Source of the DNA: Paludibacteraceae bacterium
GTDB taxonomy: Bacteria > Bacteroidota > Bacteroidia > Bacteroidales > Paludibacteraceae
Assembly (NCBI GenBank): GCA_017450435.1
Contig: JAFSTO010000049.1
Location: 42,689-106,688, forward strand
Direction: 5' to 3'
DNA: 64,000 nt
The number at the start of each line of letters is the position of its first letter. The stretch's first letter is position 1. Both the position numbers and the translations under genes were made by a program. The notes under the pieces are model-generated. The model worked only from the letters and a program-made list of their open reading frames with translations, ran no database searches and was not told where the DNA came from. Shown piece by piece: positions 36,839 through 45,662 of this stretch.

Positions 36839-38530
36839 TCACAGCACAAGATTCTTAAATTTGGCATGGCGTTTCTCGTCCTGCATCAGCAGGTTCATTT
36901 TGAACTGCCCGTCTCGCGCGCCTTCGGCTATACACTGAGCCTTGAAATGCTCGAAAGAGTCCTTCTGCAAACGGTGAGTGACAGGGTCTTTCACTCTGAA
37001 GGACTCACGCTTTGCCTTATATTCGATATTGCTCTTCTGCAATACCTTATCTACATACTGCGTAAACAGTTCTGCGCTCTGCTGAGTAGTGGTCTGCTCG
37101 GCAAATTCGTAATAAAAATGATAAGCAGAGATATCCAGGTCGGCAAAACCCACAAAGAAACGTAGCGGCATCTTCAAAGCCGACTCTGCCTCACGCACAG
37201 CCTCAATGAACTGACGTTCGTGCAATTTTTCACCGGTCATCGTAACAATACCATTAATCTTCTGAATCATGTGCACCGTCGGCGTTCCCTCAAACATAGG
37301 TCCGGCCTCGAGCAGGTCGTTCATATTGTAACGATAAAGCCCCGCATAAGTCGTAACAAACGGGCAATAACGTTTGCCCGGGACAAGCTCATGCAGCTGC
37401 AAATAATGAGGATGCTCGCTCTCAATCTCTTCCTCTGCAACGAATTCATAATAGTGCATGTGCGGGAAGAGCACGGTGTTATTGGTATCGTCAAGAACAA
37501 GCCCGAAACGGCACTCTGAGGAGAAGTAACCGAACTCCTGATGAAGCATCTGCTTCGGGAACGAATCCTTGAACTTATCAAGATAAACTCTCGTATTACC
37601 ACACTTCCATGTGTTCAATATTTGTAGGTTAGGCCAATAGTGCTTTGGTAGCACCGTTCCGTACTTTTCCTTCAAGGCACGCAGTTCGGCAGCTCTATCG
37701 GGATTAGGTTTCAGATAAGGCTGTATAGCGTCACGTATCTCTTTTGAAATATTGAGCGAAGCATTCAGCGTCCCCTTCTCAATATCCTCAACATATTGGT
37801 CGTAATACTCATTGACGTTATTCTGCATCTCTACGATAGTTGAGGGATTAGCAGTGACAACAAGAGTGATATTCCGCTCTATTCCCATTCGCATGATAGC
37901 GTAGTATCGCGCAGTGTAGTCCGTAATAGAGAAGACATCCGCCGGCGAAGCATACAGTTTCTTGACAAACTTCGGGCAGTCGCGTTGCGTAACCCCACTC
38001 ACCGAGCCAAACACAGTTCCGTCAGGCGCATACCCCTCTATCACCTTGCCCACGATAGACACAATCTTGCCGGTGAACACCTTCGGGCGATTCTTAATAA
38101 AATTAAAGAGCCACACTTTGGTCATCTTCCCGTACACCTTGTTCATATACACATCGGTGATAGGAATCCACTTCGGCTCATTAGTCGTGCCGCTTGTTGT
38201 TGCATACATGATAGGCTTTCCGGGGAACAAGATGCCCGACTCGCCGTTCTTATGACGGTCAATATACGGACGCAGGTCCTCATAGTCTTGGGCAGGAACG
38301 TATTTTTGGTACAGAGAATACAACTCTTCATCATCATGTGCAGCCAGTATTTCTGCAAAATGATGCTCCTTACCAAAAACAGTATCCTTGGCATATTCAA
38401 GGATACCGCGAAGCGTCTTTTCACTTGTGTTGCGCGGGTTGCGCGAAGCACGTTTCAAGTTCAGATATTGTATCCCGCCTGCTACACCAAGCAGGAAATT
38501 CGGGACGAAAGCACTTACAGGTTCTTCCAT
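36839..38530 (-). CDS. GH3 auxin-responsive-promoter family protein (acyl-adenylase fold)
   Basis: A 563-aa protein of the GH3 family, ANL-like adenylating enzymes that in plants conjugate hormones to amino acids. The ATP-binding P-loop-like motif ATTSGTTNEPKWIPIT (about 110), YFSSECRFGL and LYRYNMNDLLEAGPMFEGTP are visible. The bacterial substrate is unknown; Bacteroidota genomes usually have one or two copies. It has its own promoter at 38596-38626. Confidence 0.88.
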   Translation of the reverse strand: MEEPVSAFVPNFLLGVAGGIQYLNLKRASRNPRNTSEKTLRGILEYAKDTVFGKEHHFAEILAAHDDEELYSLYQKYVPAQDYEDLRPYIDRHKNGESGILFPGKPIMYATTSGTTNEPKWIPITDVYMNKVYGKMTKVWLFNFIKNRPKVFTGKIVSIVGKVIEGYAPDGTVFGSVSGVTQRDCPKFVKKLYASPADVFSITDYTARYYAIMRMGIERNITLVVTANPSTIVEMQNNVNEYYDQYVEDIEKGTLNASLNISKEIRDAIQPYLKPNPDRAAELRALKEKYGTVLPKHYWPNLQILNTWKCGNTRVYLDKFKDSFPKQMLHQEFGYFSSECRFGLVLDDTNNTVLFPHMHYYEFVAEEEIESEHPHYLQLHELVPGKRYCPFVTTYAGLYRYNMNDLLEAGPMFEGTPTVHMIQKINGIVTMTGEKLHERQFIEAVREAESALKMPLRFFVGFADLDISAYHFYYEFAEQTTTQQSAELFTQYVDKVLQKSNIEYKAKRESFRVKDPVTHRLQKDSFEHFKAQCIAEGARDGQFKMNLLMQDEKRHAKFKNLVL

Positions 38531-38595
38531 TTTTTATAACGTTTTGATTTAATTAAATACTAATCTGAGGCGACAGTATTCGCGTAATAACAATG

Positions 38596-38626
38596 CAAAA
38601 TTACTCATTTTTTTCAGAACAAGCAA
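38596..38626 (-). promoter_or_regulatory. Promoter of the GH3 gene
   Basis: On the minus strand: TTG (38626-38624), 20 nt, TAATTTTG (38603-38596). The spacer has an A tract ending in AAAAAAATGAG, close to but not the same as the extended box. The 419-bp gap 38531-38949 holds this promoter, the divergent rplM promoter and the rplM leader. Confidence 0.8.
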
Positions 38627-38734
38627 GACTACCACATAACAAAAGAAAGAAAAGGTATCTTTTTAATAAATTATACATGATTGTAACAATTCTTGAAAAT
38701 AATTAAATAAAAATCGCAAAAAATGCATAATTGT

Positions 38735-38765
38735 TTGGTCAATTGAAAAAAAAGCAGTAATTTTG
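38735..38765 (+). promoter_or_regulatory. Promoter of rplM-rpsI (extended box)
   Basis: TTG (38735-38737), 20-nt spacer ending in AAAAAGCAG, TAATTTTG (38758-38765). The region from the A tract through CAGTCG matches the rplU promoter base for base. Confidence 0.85.
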
Positions 38766-38826
38766 CAGTCGGTTTGCGGGTAAAGGGCAAAGAGTGTCCA
38801 CCCCAAAACACATTTTTTACTAACAC

Positions 38827-38928
38827 GCTCGGTTGTGTAGTGGGAGCCTAAGTAAAGTACAAAGGAAAGAAGTACGATGTACGAAAGCAAAATATAAATG
38901 AGCTCCGTAAGATGTCTATAGGCCGAGC
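38827..38928 (+). promoter_or_regulatory. Candidate structured leader of rplM
   Basis: The leader of about 180 nt can form nested pairs: GCTCGG (38827-38832) with CCGAGC (38923-38928), enclosing GGAGC (38843-38847) with GCTCC (38902-38906). Inside is the near-palindrome GTACGATGTACGA. A leader this long and foldable before a ribosomal-protein operon suggests autoregulation by L13 or S9. I cannot confirm a known family by eye. Confidence 0.45.
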
Positions 38929-38949
38929 CGCTAAAACACATTTTTAACA

Positions 38950-39411
38950 GTGGAAACATTAAGCCAGAAAACCATCTCAGTGAGCAAAGAGAACGCTCTT
39001 GCTCAGAAAAAATGGGTGGTTGTTGATGCTGAGGGTCAGATCCTCGGCCGCATGTGCTCGAAGGTTGCAAAGATTCTTCGCGGCAAGTACAAACCTTGTT
39101 TCACACCTAATCAGGACTGCGGTGACAACGTTATCATCGTTAACGCAGCAAAGATTGAGTTGACAGGCAAGAAGATGACGGATCACGTTTACATCCGCTA
39201 CACGGGTTACCCCGGTGGTCAGCGTTTCTCCAATCCTGAGATTGAGTTGAAGAAATCGCCTGAGCGTTACATTAAGAAAGTGGTAAAAGGCATGCTGCCA
39301 AAAAATCGTCTTGGCAACCGTCTCATCACCAACCTCTACGTCTTCGACGGACCGGAGCACAACATGCAGGCTCAGCAACCGGTAAAAATAGATATTAACA
39401 CCCTTAAATAA
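38950..39411 (+). CDS. rplM: 50S ribosomal protein L13
   Basis: A 153-aa uL13, an early 50S assembly protein. The start is GTG at 38950 (METLSQKTISVSKENALAQK). Conserved blocks are KWVVVDAEGQILGRMCSKVA, HVYIRYTGYPGGQR and VKGMLPKNRLGN. It is 11 bp before rpsI in the usual L13-S9 operon. Confidence 0.97.
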   Translation: METLSQKTISVSKENALAQKKWVVVDAEGQILGRMCSKVAKILRGKYKPCFTPNQDCGDNVIIVNAAKIELTGKKMTDHVYIRYTGYPGGQRFSNPEIELKKSPERYIKKVVKGMLPKNRLGNRLITNLYVFDGPEHNMQAQQPVKIDINTLK

Positions 39412-39422
39412 GCATCAACACA

Positions 39423-39809
39423 ATGGAAGTTATAAACGCACTCGGAAGACGTAAAGCAGCAGTAGCACGCGTCTTCGTTAGCGAAGGAAACGGAAAAATC
39501 ACGATTAACAAACGTGATATTGAACAATATTTTCCGTCATCTATTCTCCAATATATAGTGAAACAGCCGCTCAACACTCTTGGTGTAGCAGAGAAATACG
39601 ATATCAAGGTAAATCTTGACGGCGGCGGCTTCAAAGGTCAGGCAGAGGCACTGCGTCTTGCAATCGCCCGCGCTTTGGTCAAAATCAATCCGGAAGACAA
39701 ACCTGCACTTAAGGCAGAAGGCTTCATGACACGTGATGCACGTGAGGTAGAACGTAAGAAGCCCGGTCAGCCGAAAGCCCGCAAGCACTTCCAGTTCTCA
39801 AAACGTTAA
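39423..39809 (+). CDS. rpsI: 30S ribosomal protein S9
   Basis: A 128-aa uS9. It begins MEVINALGRRKAAVARVFV and ends in the basic tail RKKPGQPKARKHFQFSKR that reaches the P-site tRNA. The GQAEALRLAIARAL helix is typical. It is followed by a stem-loop region that leads into rpsB. Confidence 0.98.
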   Translation: MEVINALGRRKAAVARVFVSEGNGKITINKRDIEQYFPSSILQYIVKQPLNTLGVAEKYDIKVNLDGGGFKGQAEALRLAIARALVKINPEDKPALKAEGFMTRDAREVERKKPGQPKARKHFQFSKR

Positions 39810-39817
39810 TACAAACT

Positions 39818-39871
39818 CTACGCAAACCGTCCGGATGCACACAATGCCTACCGGACGGTTGCTGCGCGTAG
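39818..39871 (+). promoter_or_regulatory. Long stem-loop between rpsI and rpsB
   Basis: CTACGC (39818-39823) with GCGTAG (39866-39871) encloses AACCGTCCGG (39825-39834) with CCGGACGGTT (39851-39860). There is no T run after it, so it may be a terminator without a clear tail or part of an rpsB leader. A second small stem ACGGAG/CTCCGT follows at about 39938-39960. Confidence 0.5.
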
Positions 39872-40033
39872 CTTAAAAAGACCGGAGTAAGTACAAAGGC
39901 GGTTAGTGCAGTGTACTAAAGAATGGTCTTGCGGAACGGAGATGTTCAACACCGCTCCGTCAAAGCAGTTCACGCACAGCTCAGCAGAGGGGAAAAAAAC
40001 AAATAACACTTAACTAATTAACAAACAAAAAAA

Positions 40034-40903
40034 ATGGCTCGTACCAATTTTGAACAACTGCTTGAGGCCGGTTGCCACTTCGGTCACCTCAAGCGCAAAT
40101 GGAATCCTGCAATGGCTCCCTACATCTTCATGGAGCGCAATGGTATTCACATCATCGATCTCAACAAGACTGTCATCAAACTTGATGAAGCAGCAGAGGC
40201 ATTGAAGAACATCGCTAAATCAGGACGTCGTATCCTGTTTGTTTCGACAAAGAAACAAGGTAAGGACGTTATCGCACAGTACGCACAGGAGATTGGCATG
40301 CCCTATATCTCTGAGCGTTGGGCAGGCGGTATGCTCACCAACTTCCCCACCATCCGTAAGGCTGTGAAGAAAATGTCAACCATCGACAAAATGATGACCG
40401 ACGGAACATTTGACAACATCTCCAAACGTGAGAAACTGCAGATTACCCGTCAGCGCGAGAAACTCGAGAAGAACCTTGGCAGTATAGCCGACCTTACCCG
40501 TCTGCCTGCAGCATTGTTTGTTGTTGACGTAATGAAAGAGCACATCGCTGTAGCAGAAGCACAGCGCCTCGGCATACCTGTTTTTGCTATCGTTGACACC
40601 AACTCCAATCCTAACGACGTTGACTACGTTATTCCTGCAAACGATGATGCTTCCAGCTCAATCGAGATTATCCTGAAGACCGTATGCGACGCTATCAAGG
40701 AAGGACTTGAAGAGCGCAAGGTGGAGAAAGCAGACGAGAATGCTGCAGCACAGCAGGCTGAGGGTGAGAAGAGCGAAGCTCCCGCACCGAAAGAGCGTCG
40801 TCAGCGCGTACGCAAAGCTGCCGCTCCAAAGGAAGCTGAGAAAGTAGCAGAGGCTAAACCCGAAGAGGAAGCTGCCGCAGAAGAGGCTCCTAAGGCTGAG
40901 TAA
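40034..40903 (+). CDS. rpsB: 30S ribosomal protein S2
   Basis: A 289-aa uS2. The core (1-235) has [40 protein letters not shown] and [20 protein letters not shown]. The last 50 residues are an Ala/Glu/Lys-rich, low-complexity tail ([18 protein letters not shown]), a feature of many Bacteroidota S2 proteins. It is followed 69 bp later by tsf, the conserved rpsB-tsf pair. Confidence 0.97.
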   Translation: MARTNFEQLLEAGCHFGHLKRKWNPAMAPYIFMERNGIHIIDLNKTVIKLDEAAEALKNIAKSGRRILFVSTKKQGKDVIAQYAQEIGMPYISERWAGGMLTNFPTIRKAVKKMSTIDKMMTDGTFDNISKREKLQITRQREKLEKNLGSIADLTRLPAALFVVDVMKEHIAVAEAQRLGIPVFAIVDTNSNPNDVDYVIPANDDASSSIEIILKTVCDAIKEGLEERKVEKADENAAAQQAEGEKSEAPAPKERRQRVRKAAAPKEAEKVAEAKPEEEAAAEEAPKAE

Positions 40904-40972
40904 ATAAACAAACGTACTGTTGTTTTTTAGGCAGTACCTATTTTTGCAAACCCTTAAAATTAGAAAACTATT

Positions 40973-41962
40973 ATGGCTGTATCATTAGCAGATATAAAGA
41001 AACTTCGCGACATCACCGGTGCCGGTATGATGGATGTGAAGAAAGCCCTTGAAGAGGCAAATGGTGATTTCGAGCAAGCCAAAGACCTGCTTCGCAAGCG
41101 CGGTCAGGCCATCGCAGCCAAGCGTTCAGAGCGCGAGGCTTCAGAGGGTTGTGTTCTCGCCAAAGCAGAGAACGGCTTTGCCGCTATCGTGGCACTGAAG
41201 TGCGAGACCGACTTCGTAGCAAAGAACGCCGACTTCGTAGGACTGACCAAACTGATTCTCAATGTAGCAATGGATCGCCAACCGGCAGACCTTGAGGCAC
41301 TGAAGAACGAGATTGTTGACGGCAAGACTGTTGCAGAGCTTATCACCGAGCGCTCAGGTGTAACCGGTGAGAAGATGGAACTCTCTGACTACGTGTTCCT
41401 GCGCGGACCTAAAGTGGACGCATACAACCACCTTGGCAACAAACTGTCATCGCTGGTCGCTGTTGCGGAGCCTGACGCTGACCATGACACTGTTCATGGT
41501 ATCTCTATGCAGGTAGCAGCTATGTCTCCTATCGCTGTCAGCGCTGAACTCGTTGCACAGGAGGTTAAGGACCATGAGCTCGCTGTAGCTATCGAGAAGA
41601 CCAAGCAGGACGAGATAAACAAAGCCGTAGAGAACGCACTTCGCAAAGCCGGCATCAACCCTGCACACGCTGATTCAGATGACCACATCGAGAGCAACAC
41701 AGCCAAAGGCTGGCTTACAGCAGAGCAGGCTGAAGAGGCTCGCAAGATTCGCGCCAATGTGCCCGCTGAAGCTGAGGCACAAATCAACATGAAGAAAGTG
41801 GAGATGATTGCACAAGGTCGTCTGCAGAAGTTCCTCAAAGAGTCAACGCTTCTCGAGCAACAATATGTTATGTCAGAAGACAAGGCTCTCGTAAAAGACG
41901 TTCTGAAGAAAGCCGGCATCACCGTTAACGACTTCAAGCGCGTAACACTCAACCAAGAGTAA
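40973..41962 (+). CDS. tsf: Elongation factor Ts
   Basis: A 329-aa nucleotide-exchange factor for EF-Tu. The N-terminal UBA-like domain LRDITGAGMMDVKKALEEANGD is followed by the core with the TDFV motif (KCETDFVAKNADFV) that contacts EF-Tu. The length is typical of Bacteroidota, longer than E. coli (283). It ends at a strong terminator. Confidence 0.97.
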   Translation: MAVSLADIKKLRDITGAGMMDVKKALEEANGDFEQAKDLLRKRGQAIAAKRSEREASEGCVLAKAENGFAAIVALKCETDFVAKNADFVGLTKLILNVAMDRQPADLEALKNEIVDGKTVAELITERSGVTGEKMELSDYVFLRGPKVDAYNHLGNKLSSLVAVAEPDADHDTVHGISMQVAAMSPIAVSAELVAQEVKDHELAVAIEKTKQDEINKAVENALRKAGINPAHADSDDHIESNTAKGWLTAEQAEEARKIRANVPAEAEAQINMKKVEMIAQGRLQKFLKESTLLEQQYVMSEDKALVKDVLKKAGITVNDFKRVTLNQE

Positions 41963-41984
41963 TGTCAAACGACTAAGTATAACG

Positions 41985-42017
41985 ATAGAGACGCTCAAAA
42001 AAAGCGTCTCTATTTTT
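41985..42017 (+). terminator. Rho-independent terminator after tsf
   Basis: ATAGAGACGCT (41985-41995) with AGCGTCTCTAT (42003-42013), followed by a run of T. The stem AGAGACG resembles the dispersed repeat core. Confidence 0.9.
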
Positions 42018-42146
42018 TATGAATAGCGCCATAAAAGCACTACGAAAACATAATTTAGCACATATTTCAATCAGCACTCCTCAATAATGACAACGCATGT
42101 AAATGCAAACTACAACTAACAAATTGCATTTATTTTTATTTTTATT

Positions 42147-42177
42147 TTGGAATTATCAGCAAAAAGCAGTAACTTTG
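42147..42177 (+). promoter_or_regulatory. Promoter of the beta-barrel gene (extended box)
   Basis: TTG (42147-42149), 20-nt spacer ending in AAAAAGCAG, TAACTTTG (42170-42177). The ATG is 72 bp downstream. Confidence 0.82.
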
Positions 42178-42248
42178 TATCATAATTAGCAACAAGAAAC
42201 ATTGCACCATTTAAAAGAAATAACAACTAACAATAAATTATTAATAAA

Positions 42249-42806
42249 ATGAAGAAAAGTCTTTACTTGATCGCTGCTCTGACGGTGTTCGGTGCAGCAA
42301 TGGCAGTAGCCCAGCCCCGCGCCATCGGTGGTCGATTGGGTGCTTTCGAAGGATTCAGCTACCAGCACGGTTTTGGTGAGAGCAACATGCTTGAGTTGGA
42401 AGTTGGTTGGAGCGTAAACGGTCGTCTCTCCAACGGCAACGGAACAATGTGGGGTCACAATTTCCAATTAGCCGCTACCTACGATTGGATTGACCCGTTT
42501 GGTGCCAACTTCTCTAACGTATGGGAGCACAAAGGCATGTGGCACTGGTACATGGGTGTAGGTGCTGCTGCAGGTTATGGCTGGCACGCATTCACAGCAG
42601 GTGGAAACGGCTCTTTGAACTGGGGCTTTGTCGGTGCTGCAGGACGTGTAGGTGTTGAGTACGACTTCTGGTTCCCTCTGCAACTGTCTGTTGACTACCG
42701 TCCGACACTCGGTCTCGGTCTTGCCGACAACGGCACAGGTGGTGCTCAAGGCGGCCTTTACTGGGAAATGACTTCTATCAGTCTGGGCGTACGTTACAAG
42801 TTCTAA
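42249..42806 (+). CDS. Small outer-membrane beta-barrel protein, unknown function
   Basis: A 185-aa protein with a clear signal peptide (MKKSLYLIAALTVFGAAMAVAQ, cleaved after about residue 21). The mature part alternates aromatic and small residues in strands (MLELEVGWSVNG, FQLAATYDWID, GRVGVEYDFWFPLQLSVDY) and ends SISLGVRYKF with terminal Phe, as expected for a protein inserted by BAM. Size suggests an 8-stranded OmpA/OmpX-like barrel. No specific family is recognised. It has its own strong promoter and terminator. Confidence 0.82.
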   Translation: MKKSLYLIAALTVFGAAMAVAQPRAIGGRLGAFEGFSYQHGFGESNMLELEVGWSVNGRLSNGNGTMWGHNFQLAATYDWIDPFGANFSNVWEHKGMWHWYMGVGAAAGYGWHAFTAGGNGSLNWGFVGAAGRVGVEYDFWFPLQLSVDYRPTLGLGLADNGTGGAQGGLYWEMTSISLGVRYKF

Positions 42807-42816
42807 AACAATTATG

Positions 42817-42845
42817 CAGGTGTGGATTATTCCGCACCTGTTTTT
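42817..42845 (+). terminator. Terminator after the beta-barrel gene
   Basis: CAGGTGTGGA / TCCGCACCTG stem with one G-U pair and a 4-nt loop, then TTTTT. Confidence 0.88.
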
Positions 42846-42884
42846 CTTTTATCTGACAACCGATAACAGAATAATGATATTACT

Positions 42885-44075
42885 ATGAAGTGCCGCTTAC
42901 AAATTCTGTCACTAACCTTCCTACTCTCTCTCAACCTCCTTGCCGCAGCCCAAACGCCTGCCAAGCCTCAGGCTGTATATGTAGGAACAACCGACAAACC
43001 TTCGCTGCGCTACGAAGACGCTCTGCAGTTTCGTATTATAAACCGAGGTTTTCCGTACGCGAAAACAAACGAAGCTGAGAACCAGAGCGCACAATATACC
43101 GAGAGTGCCTACACTCGTTTGCCCGTTTATCTGAAGGACTCTGTTCGCGAAAACCTCTGGTGGCTCGCAGGTTGCTCCACAGGCATCGGCATACGGTTTG
43201 CAACAGACTCAAGAACTATAGCTGCACGATATAATCTCAAGCGAAACTTCTACATGGCCCACATGGCGATGACCGGCATCAAAGGTACTGACCTCTATCG
43301 TCTTGGAGAAGACAACAAGTGGCACTACGTCAACACCTGCAGGCCAACAAAAGACTCCGTGCAGCACAAGGTGTATGTAGAGAACATGGACGGAATGATG
43401 CACGAATATCTTATTTACCTGCCTCTATATGATGGCAACAATTGGTTTGAGATTGGCGTTGACAGCACTGCTCGCCTCGAACAGCCACATGTTGACAATC
43501 CACGGCGCAACAAAGGGAAAATTGTGTGCTACGGCACCAGCGTCATGCAAGGCGGATGTGCCACACGCACCGGTATGACACAAACAACGATGCTGCAACG
43601 CGACCTTAATATAGAGGTCGTCAACCTCGGGTTTTCCGGCGAGGGCAAGATGGACTACTGTATAGCACGTGCTATGGCTTCTATACCCGACGTTGTCTGC
43701 TACGTCATTGACCCCGTACCAAACTGCACCAAAGACATGTGCGACACGCTGACCTACGGGTTCATACGTATTCTGCGTGATGCTCACCCCGATGTGCCGA
43801 TTATTATGGTAGAAGGACTAACCTACCCTTACGCCAAGTACGACTCTTATTTCCGGGACTATCTGCCCGCGAAGAACGCCGCCTTCCGAAGGAATTATGA
43901 ACAGCTCAAAAAAGAAAATCATAAAAACCTCTATTACATGACCACCGACGGCATGACCGGACTCGACGAGGAAGGTACCGTTGACGGAATACACCTCACA
44001 GACATAGGCTTCCGAGCATATACCGATAAACTGGAGAAAATACTAAGAAAGGTCATGAAGAAACAACTGAAATAA
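42885..44075 (+). CDS. Secreted SGNH/GDSL hydrolase
   Basis: A 396-aa secreted esterase. Signal peptide to about residue 22 (LLAAAQ), then a beta-sandwich N-domain (about 30-200), then the SGNH domain. Block I is CYGTSVMQGG (nucleophile Ser), block II NLGFSGEGKMD (oxyanion Gly), and block V DGIHLTDIG (Asp and His). Block III Asn is probably in DPVPNCT. This two-domain form is common in Bacteroidota and often deacetylates polysaccharides, though the substrate is not known here. It stands between a beta-barrel gene and the decayed RHS locus. Confidence 0.9.
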   Translation: MKCRLQILSLTFLLSLNLLAAAQTPAKPQAVYVGTTDKPSLRYEDALQFRIINRGFPYAKTNEAENQSAQYTESAYTRLPVYLKDSVRENLWWLAGCSTGIGIRFATDSRTIAARYNLKRNFYMAHMAMTGIKGTDLYRLGEDNKWHYVNTCRPTKDSVQHKVYVENMDGMMHEYLIYLPLYDGNNWFEIGVDSTARLEQPHVDNPRRNKGKIVCYGTSVMQGGCATRTGMTQTTMLQRDLNIEVVNLGFSGEGKMDYCIARAMASIPDVVCYVIDPVPNCTKDMCDTLTYGFIRILRDAHPDVPIIMVEGLTYPYAKYDSYFRDYLPAKNAAFRRNYEQLKKENHKNLYYMTTDGMTGLDEEGTVDGIHLTDIGFRAYTDKLEKILRKVMKKQLK

Positions 44076-44116
44076 ACATCTTGCAAACAACGGAATAACA
44101 TTTGGCGTGTTTTAGC

Positions 44117-44353
44117 ATGAGGCGCATCTTTCTCATACTATTCTCACTAACTTTATCAATTACACATGCCAATGATTTTGTCGTAATATCTGAGATAATG
44201 TATGATACACCCCTTAATGAGAATACTGCAGTCACGCCACACAATTTTGGAGAGTATATTGAACTATACAATGCAGGAGAACAAGAAACAAATCTATATA
44301 ATTGGCAGTTGAACATTAGAGAAACATCCGAAACGTTCTATCACACAAAGTGA
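44117..44353 (+). pseudogene. Truncated lamin-tail-domain N-terminus of an RHS-type protein
   Basis: A 78-aa fragment with signal peptide (MRRIFLILFSLTLSITHA) and the beginning of a lamin-tail domain (FVVISEIMYDTP, then GEYIELYNAG and LYNWQL). In Bacteroidales this combination is the N-terminus of very large secreted RHS proteins. Here it is cut after NIRETSETFYHTK, and the adjoining frame carries a C-terminal toxin-like segment, so thousands of bases of the gene have been lost. The start at 44117 is chosen for the signal peptide; TTG at 44102 is unlikely. Confidence 0.7.
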
Positions 44354-44639
44354 TAAAGGTAGATTAGACTATACATCATATCATAATTCCATAATAGATA
44401 TCAAAAATAAGTCCTATTTTTATTTACCATAAAAGAGCCTTTACGCACATGATCCAAGTAATTTCGGCAATTTTTTATGGGGACATGCAATGGCATCAAT
44501 GCATATTTCATACGGAGAAGCAGTAATCGGTTCTCATTTCCACAATCTTGTGGTTTCATACTTGTATGAAAAAAAATTTCAACTTGATTCATTTGACGAT
44601 CATTTGTCCATATTCTTGGGATATTTTTATACCACATAA
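44349..44639 (+). pseudogene. Remnant of an RHS C-terminal toxin-like domain
   Basis: In the frame that begins AGT at 44349, 96 residues are open except for one TAA at 44430. The sequence reads DKGRLDYTSYHNS near the start, then after the stop AHDPSNFGNFLWGHAM, HFHNLVVSY and DSFDDHLSIFLGYFYT. The FGNFLWG, H-N and DD-x-x-SI-x-x-GY spacing resembles the C-terminal domain of polymorphic toxins I associate with Ntox44-like sequences, so this is a tentative family call. It has no start codon and is directly joined to the lamin-tail fragment in another frame, the sign of an internal deletion. Confidence 0.5.
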
Positions 44640-44693
44640 ACATATTCAACCATTTACTACAGTATGTGGTAAAATAATTCCACATCGGATACT

Positions 44694-45416
44694 ATGAAAA
44701 CGTCAAGCATAAAAACAGCAATATTAATAGGTTTGATATTTCTCATTGTGTTCCAATTCTTAATGTATAGTTTTTCTTTTATATTAGGCGGAACTCCATA
44801 TATCAAACATAAGATTCATAAAATGTTAGTGTGTGAGTTAAAAGAAATAATTCCACACATTGATAATGATTCGTTACTCATGAATGAATATATGGGATTA
44901 CAATGGTATATATATAGTAGAACGGAGCCGATACAATCAATAGATATTCCTTTAAATAATAGAAAAGTAATATCTTACATCATCAGAAAAGAAGAATTTG
45001 CTCTTTATCCCGAAGAATTGGCTGTTGTTGAAGACAAAGTTTATCTGAATGTTCCTTTGATAATTCATAAGCCCCATTCTCCCCACAAAAAAACAGAAAT
45101 GAATAATAAAACCATTGAGAGAATGGTAATCGAAAGTAAGGAGCTTTGTAAATCATTGATTCTTAACAATGATTCTAACATGCACTTTGTCGGAGTGAGT
45201 TGGCTGAAAAATGATAAATTATGGGAACTGTCAGATTCCTCCAGTCAACATTTCTCTAAATACACTTGCGATTTTTATTTACTTTTTTATTATAAGTTAT
45301 GGTTATACCAATTAGTCTATGTAAACGATGAAACAAAAAATAAAATGTTAGAAGATGACGTATATACACACATTTGGTCTAATTGGTTTCTCCGTCCATA
45401 TATGTGGAAATTATAA
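44694..45416 (+). CDS. Unknown 240-aa membrane-anchored protein (candidate immunity protein)
   Basis: Not recognised. It has one N-terminal transmembrane segment (about 8-33, TAILIGLIFLIVFQFLMYSF) and a charged extracytoplasmic or cytoplasmic domain rich in Lys, Asn and Ile. The AT content is clearly higher than in the housekeeping genes around it, which suggests later arrival. It sits 54 bp after the toxin-like remnant and before an RHS core fragment, the place where an immunity gene or a displaced orphan module would be. It is intact, which is what is expected when immunity outlives a toxin, but no motif proves this. Confidence 0.55.
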   Translation: MKTSSIKTAILIGLIFLIVFQFLMYSFSFILGGTPYIKHKIHKMLVCELKEIIPHIDNDSLLMNEYMGLQWYIYSRTEPIQSIDIPLNNRKVISYIIRKEEFALYPEELAVVEDKVYLNVPLIIHKPHSPHKKTEMNNKTIERMVIESKELCKSLILNNDSNMHFVGVSWLKNDKLWELSDSSSQHFSKYTCDFYLLFYYKLWLYQLVYVNDETKNKMLEDDVYTHIWSNWFLRPYMWKL

Positions 45417-45422
45417 ATGTAA

Positions 45423-45632
45423 GTTTATTCAAAGAACTATGTAAGAAAAACCTGGTTTAATCCTGTTCCAAATTATAAGGAATGGTTCCAACGTATGCAG
45501 TACTACCCAAGTGGATTACCTTGGGATATTAGCCAAAATTCCAGTCAGCAGCCATACAAGTATGTTAGCAAGGATTTTGTCGAGATGCATGGATTAGATG
45601 AGTATGACTCATACGCACGGTGGTATTTTTGA
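45423..45632 (+). pseudogene. RHS core fragment (orphan 3' module)
   Basis: A 69-codon frame without start codon. It reads FQRMQYYPSGLPWD, then QQPYKYVSKDFVEMHGLDEY, then DSYARWYF and stop. This is the highly conserved end of the RHS core just before the toxin, with the usual QPYKYNGKEFVEMHGLDEYD form; here the GK is changed to SK. The YPAI and DPLAEKYY segments that should follow are gone. A second core after a toxin and immunity set is typical of RHS loci that keep alternative C-terminal cassettes. The gap 45417-46145 holds this fragment, a frameshifted signal-peptide fragment, repeat copy 4 and the promoter at 45966. Confidence 0.85.
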
Positions 45633-45662
45633 TAAACTTAAAAATAGCACTTCCATAACAAA

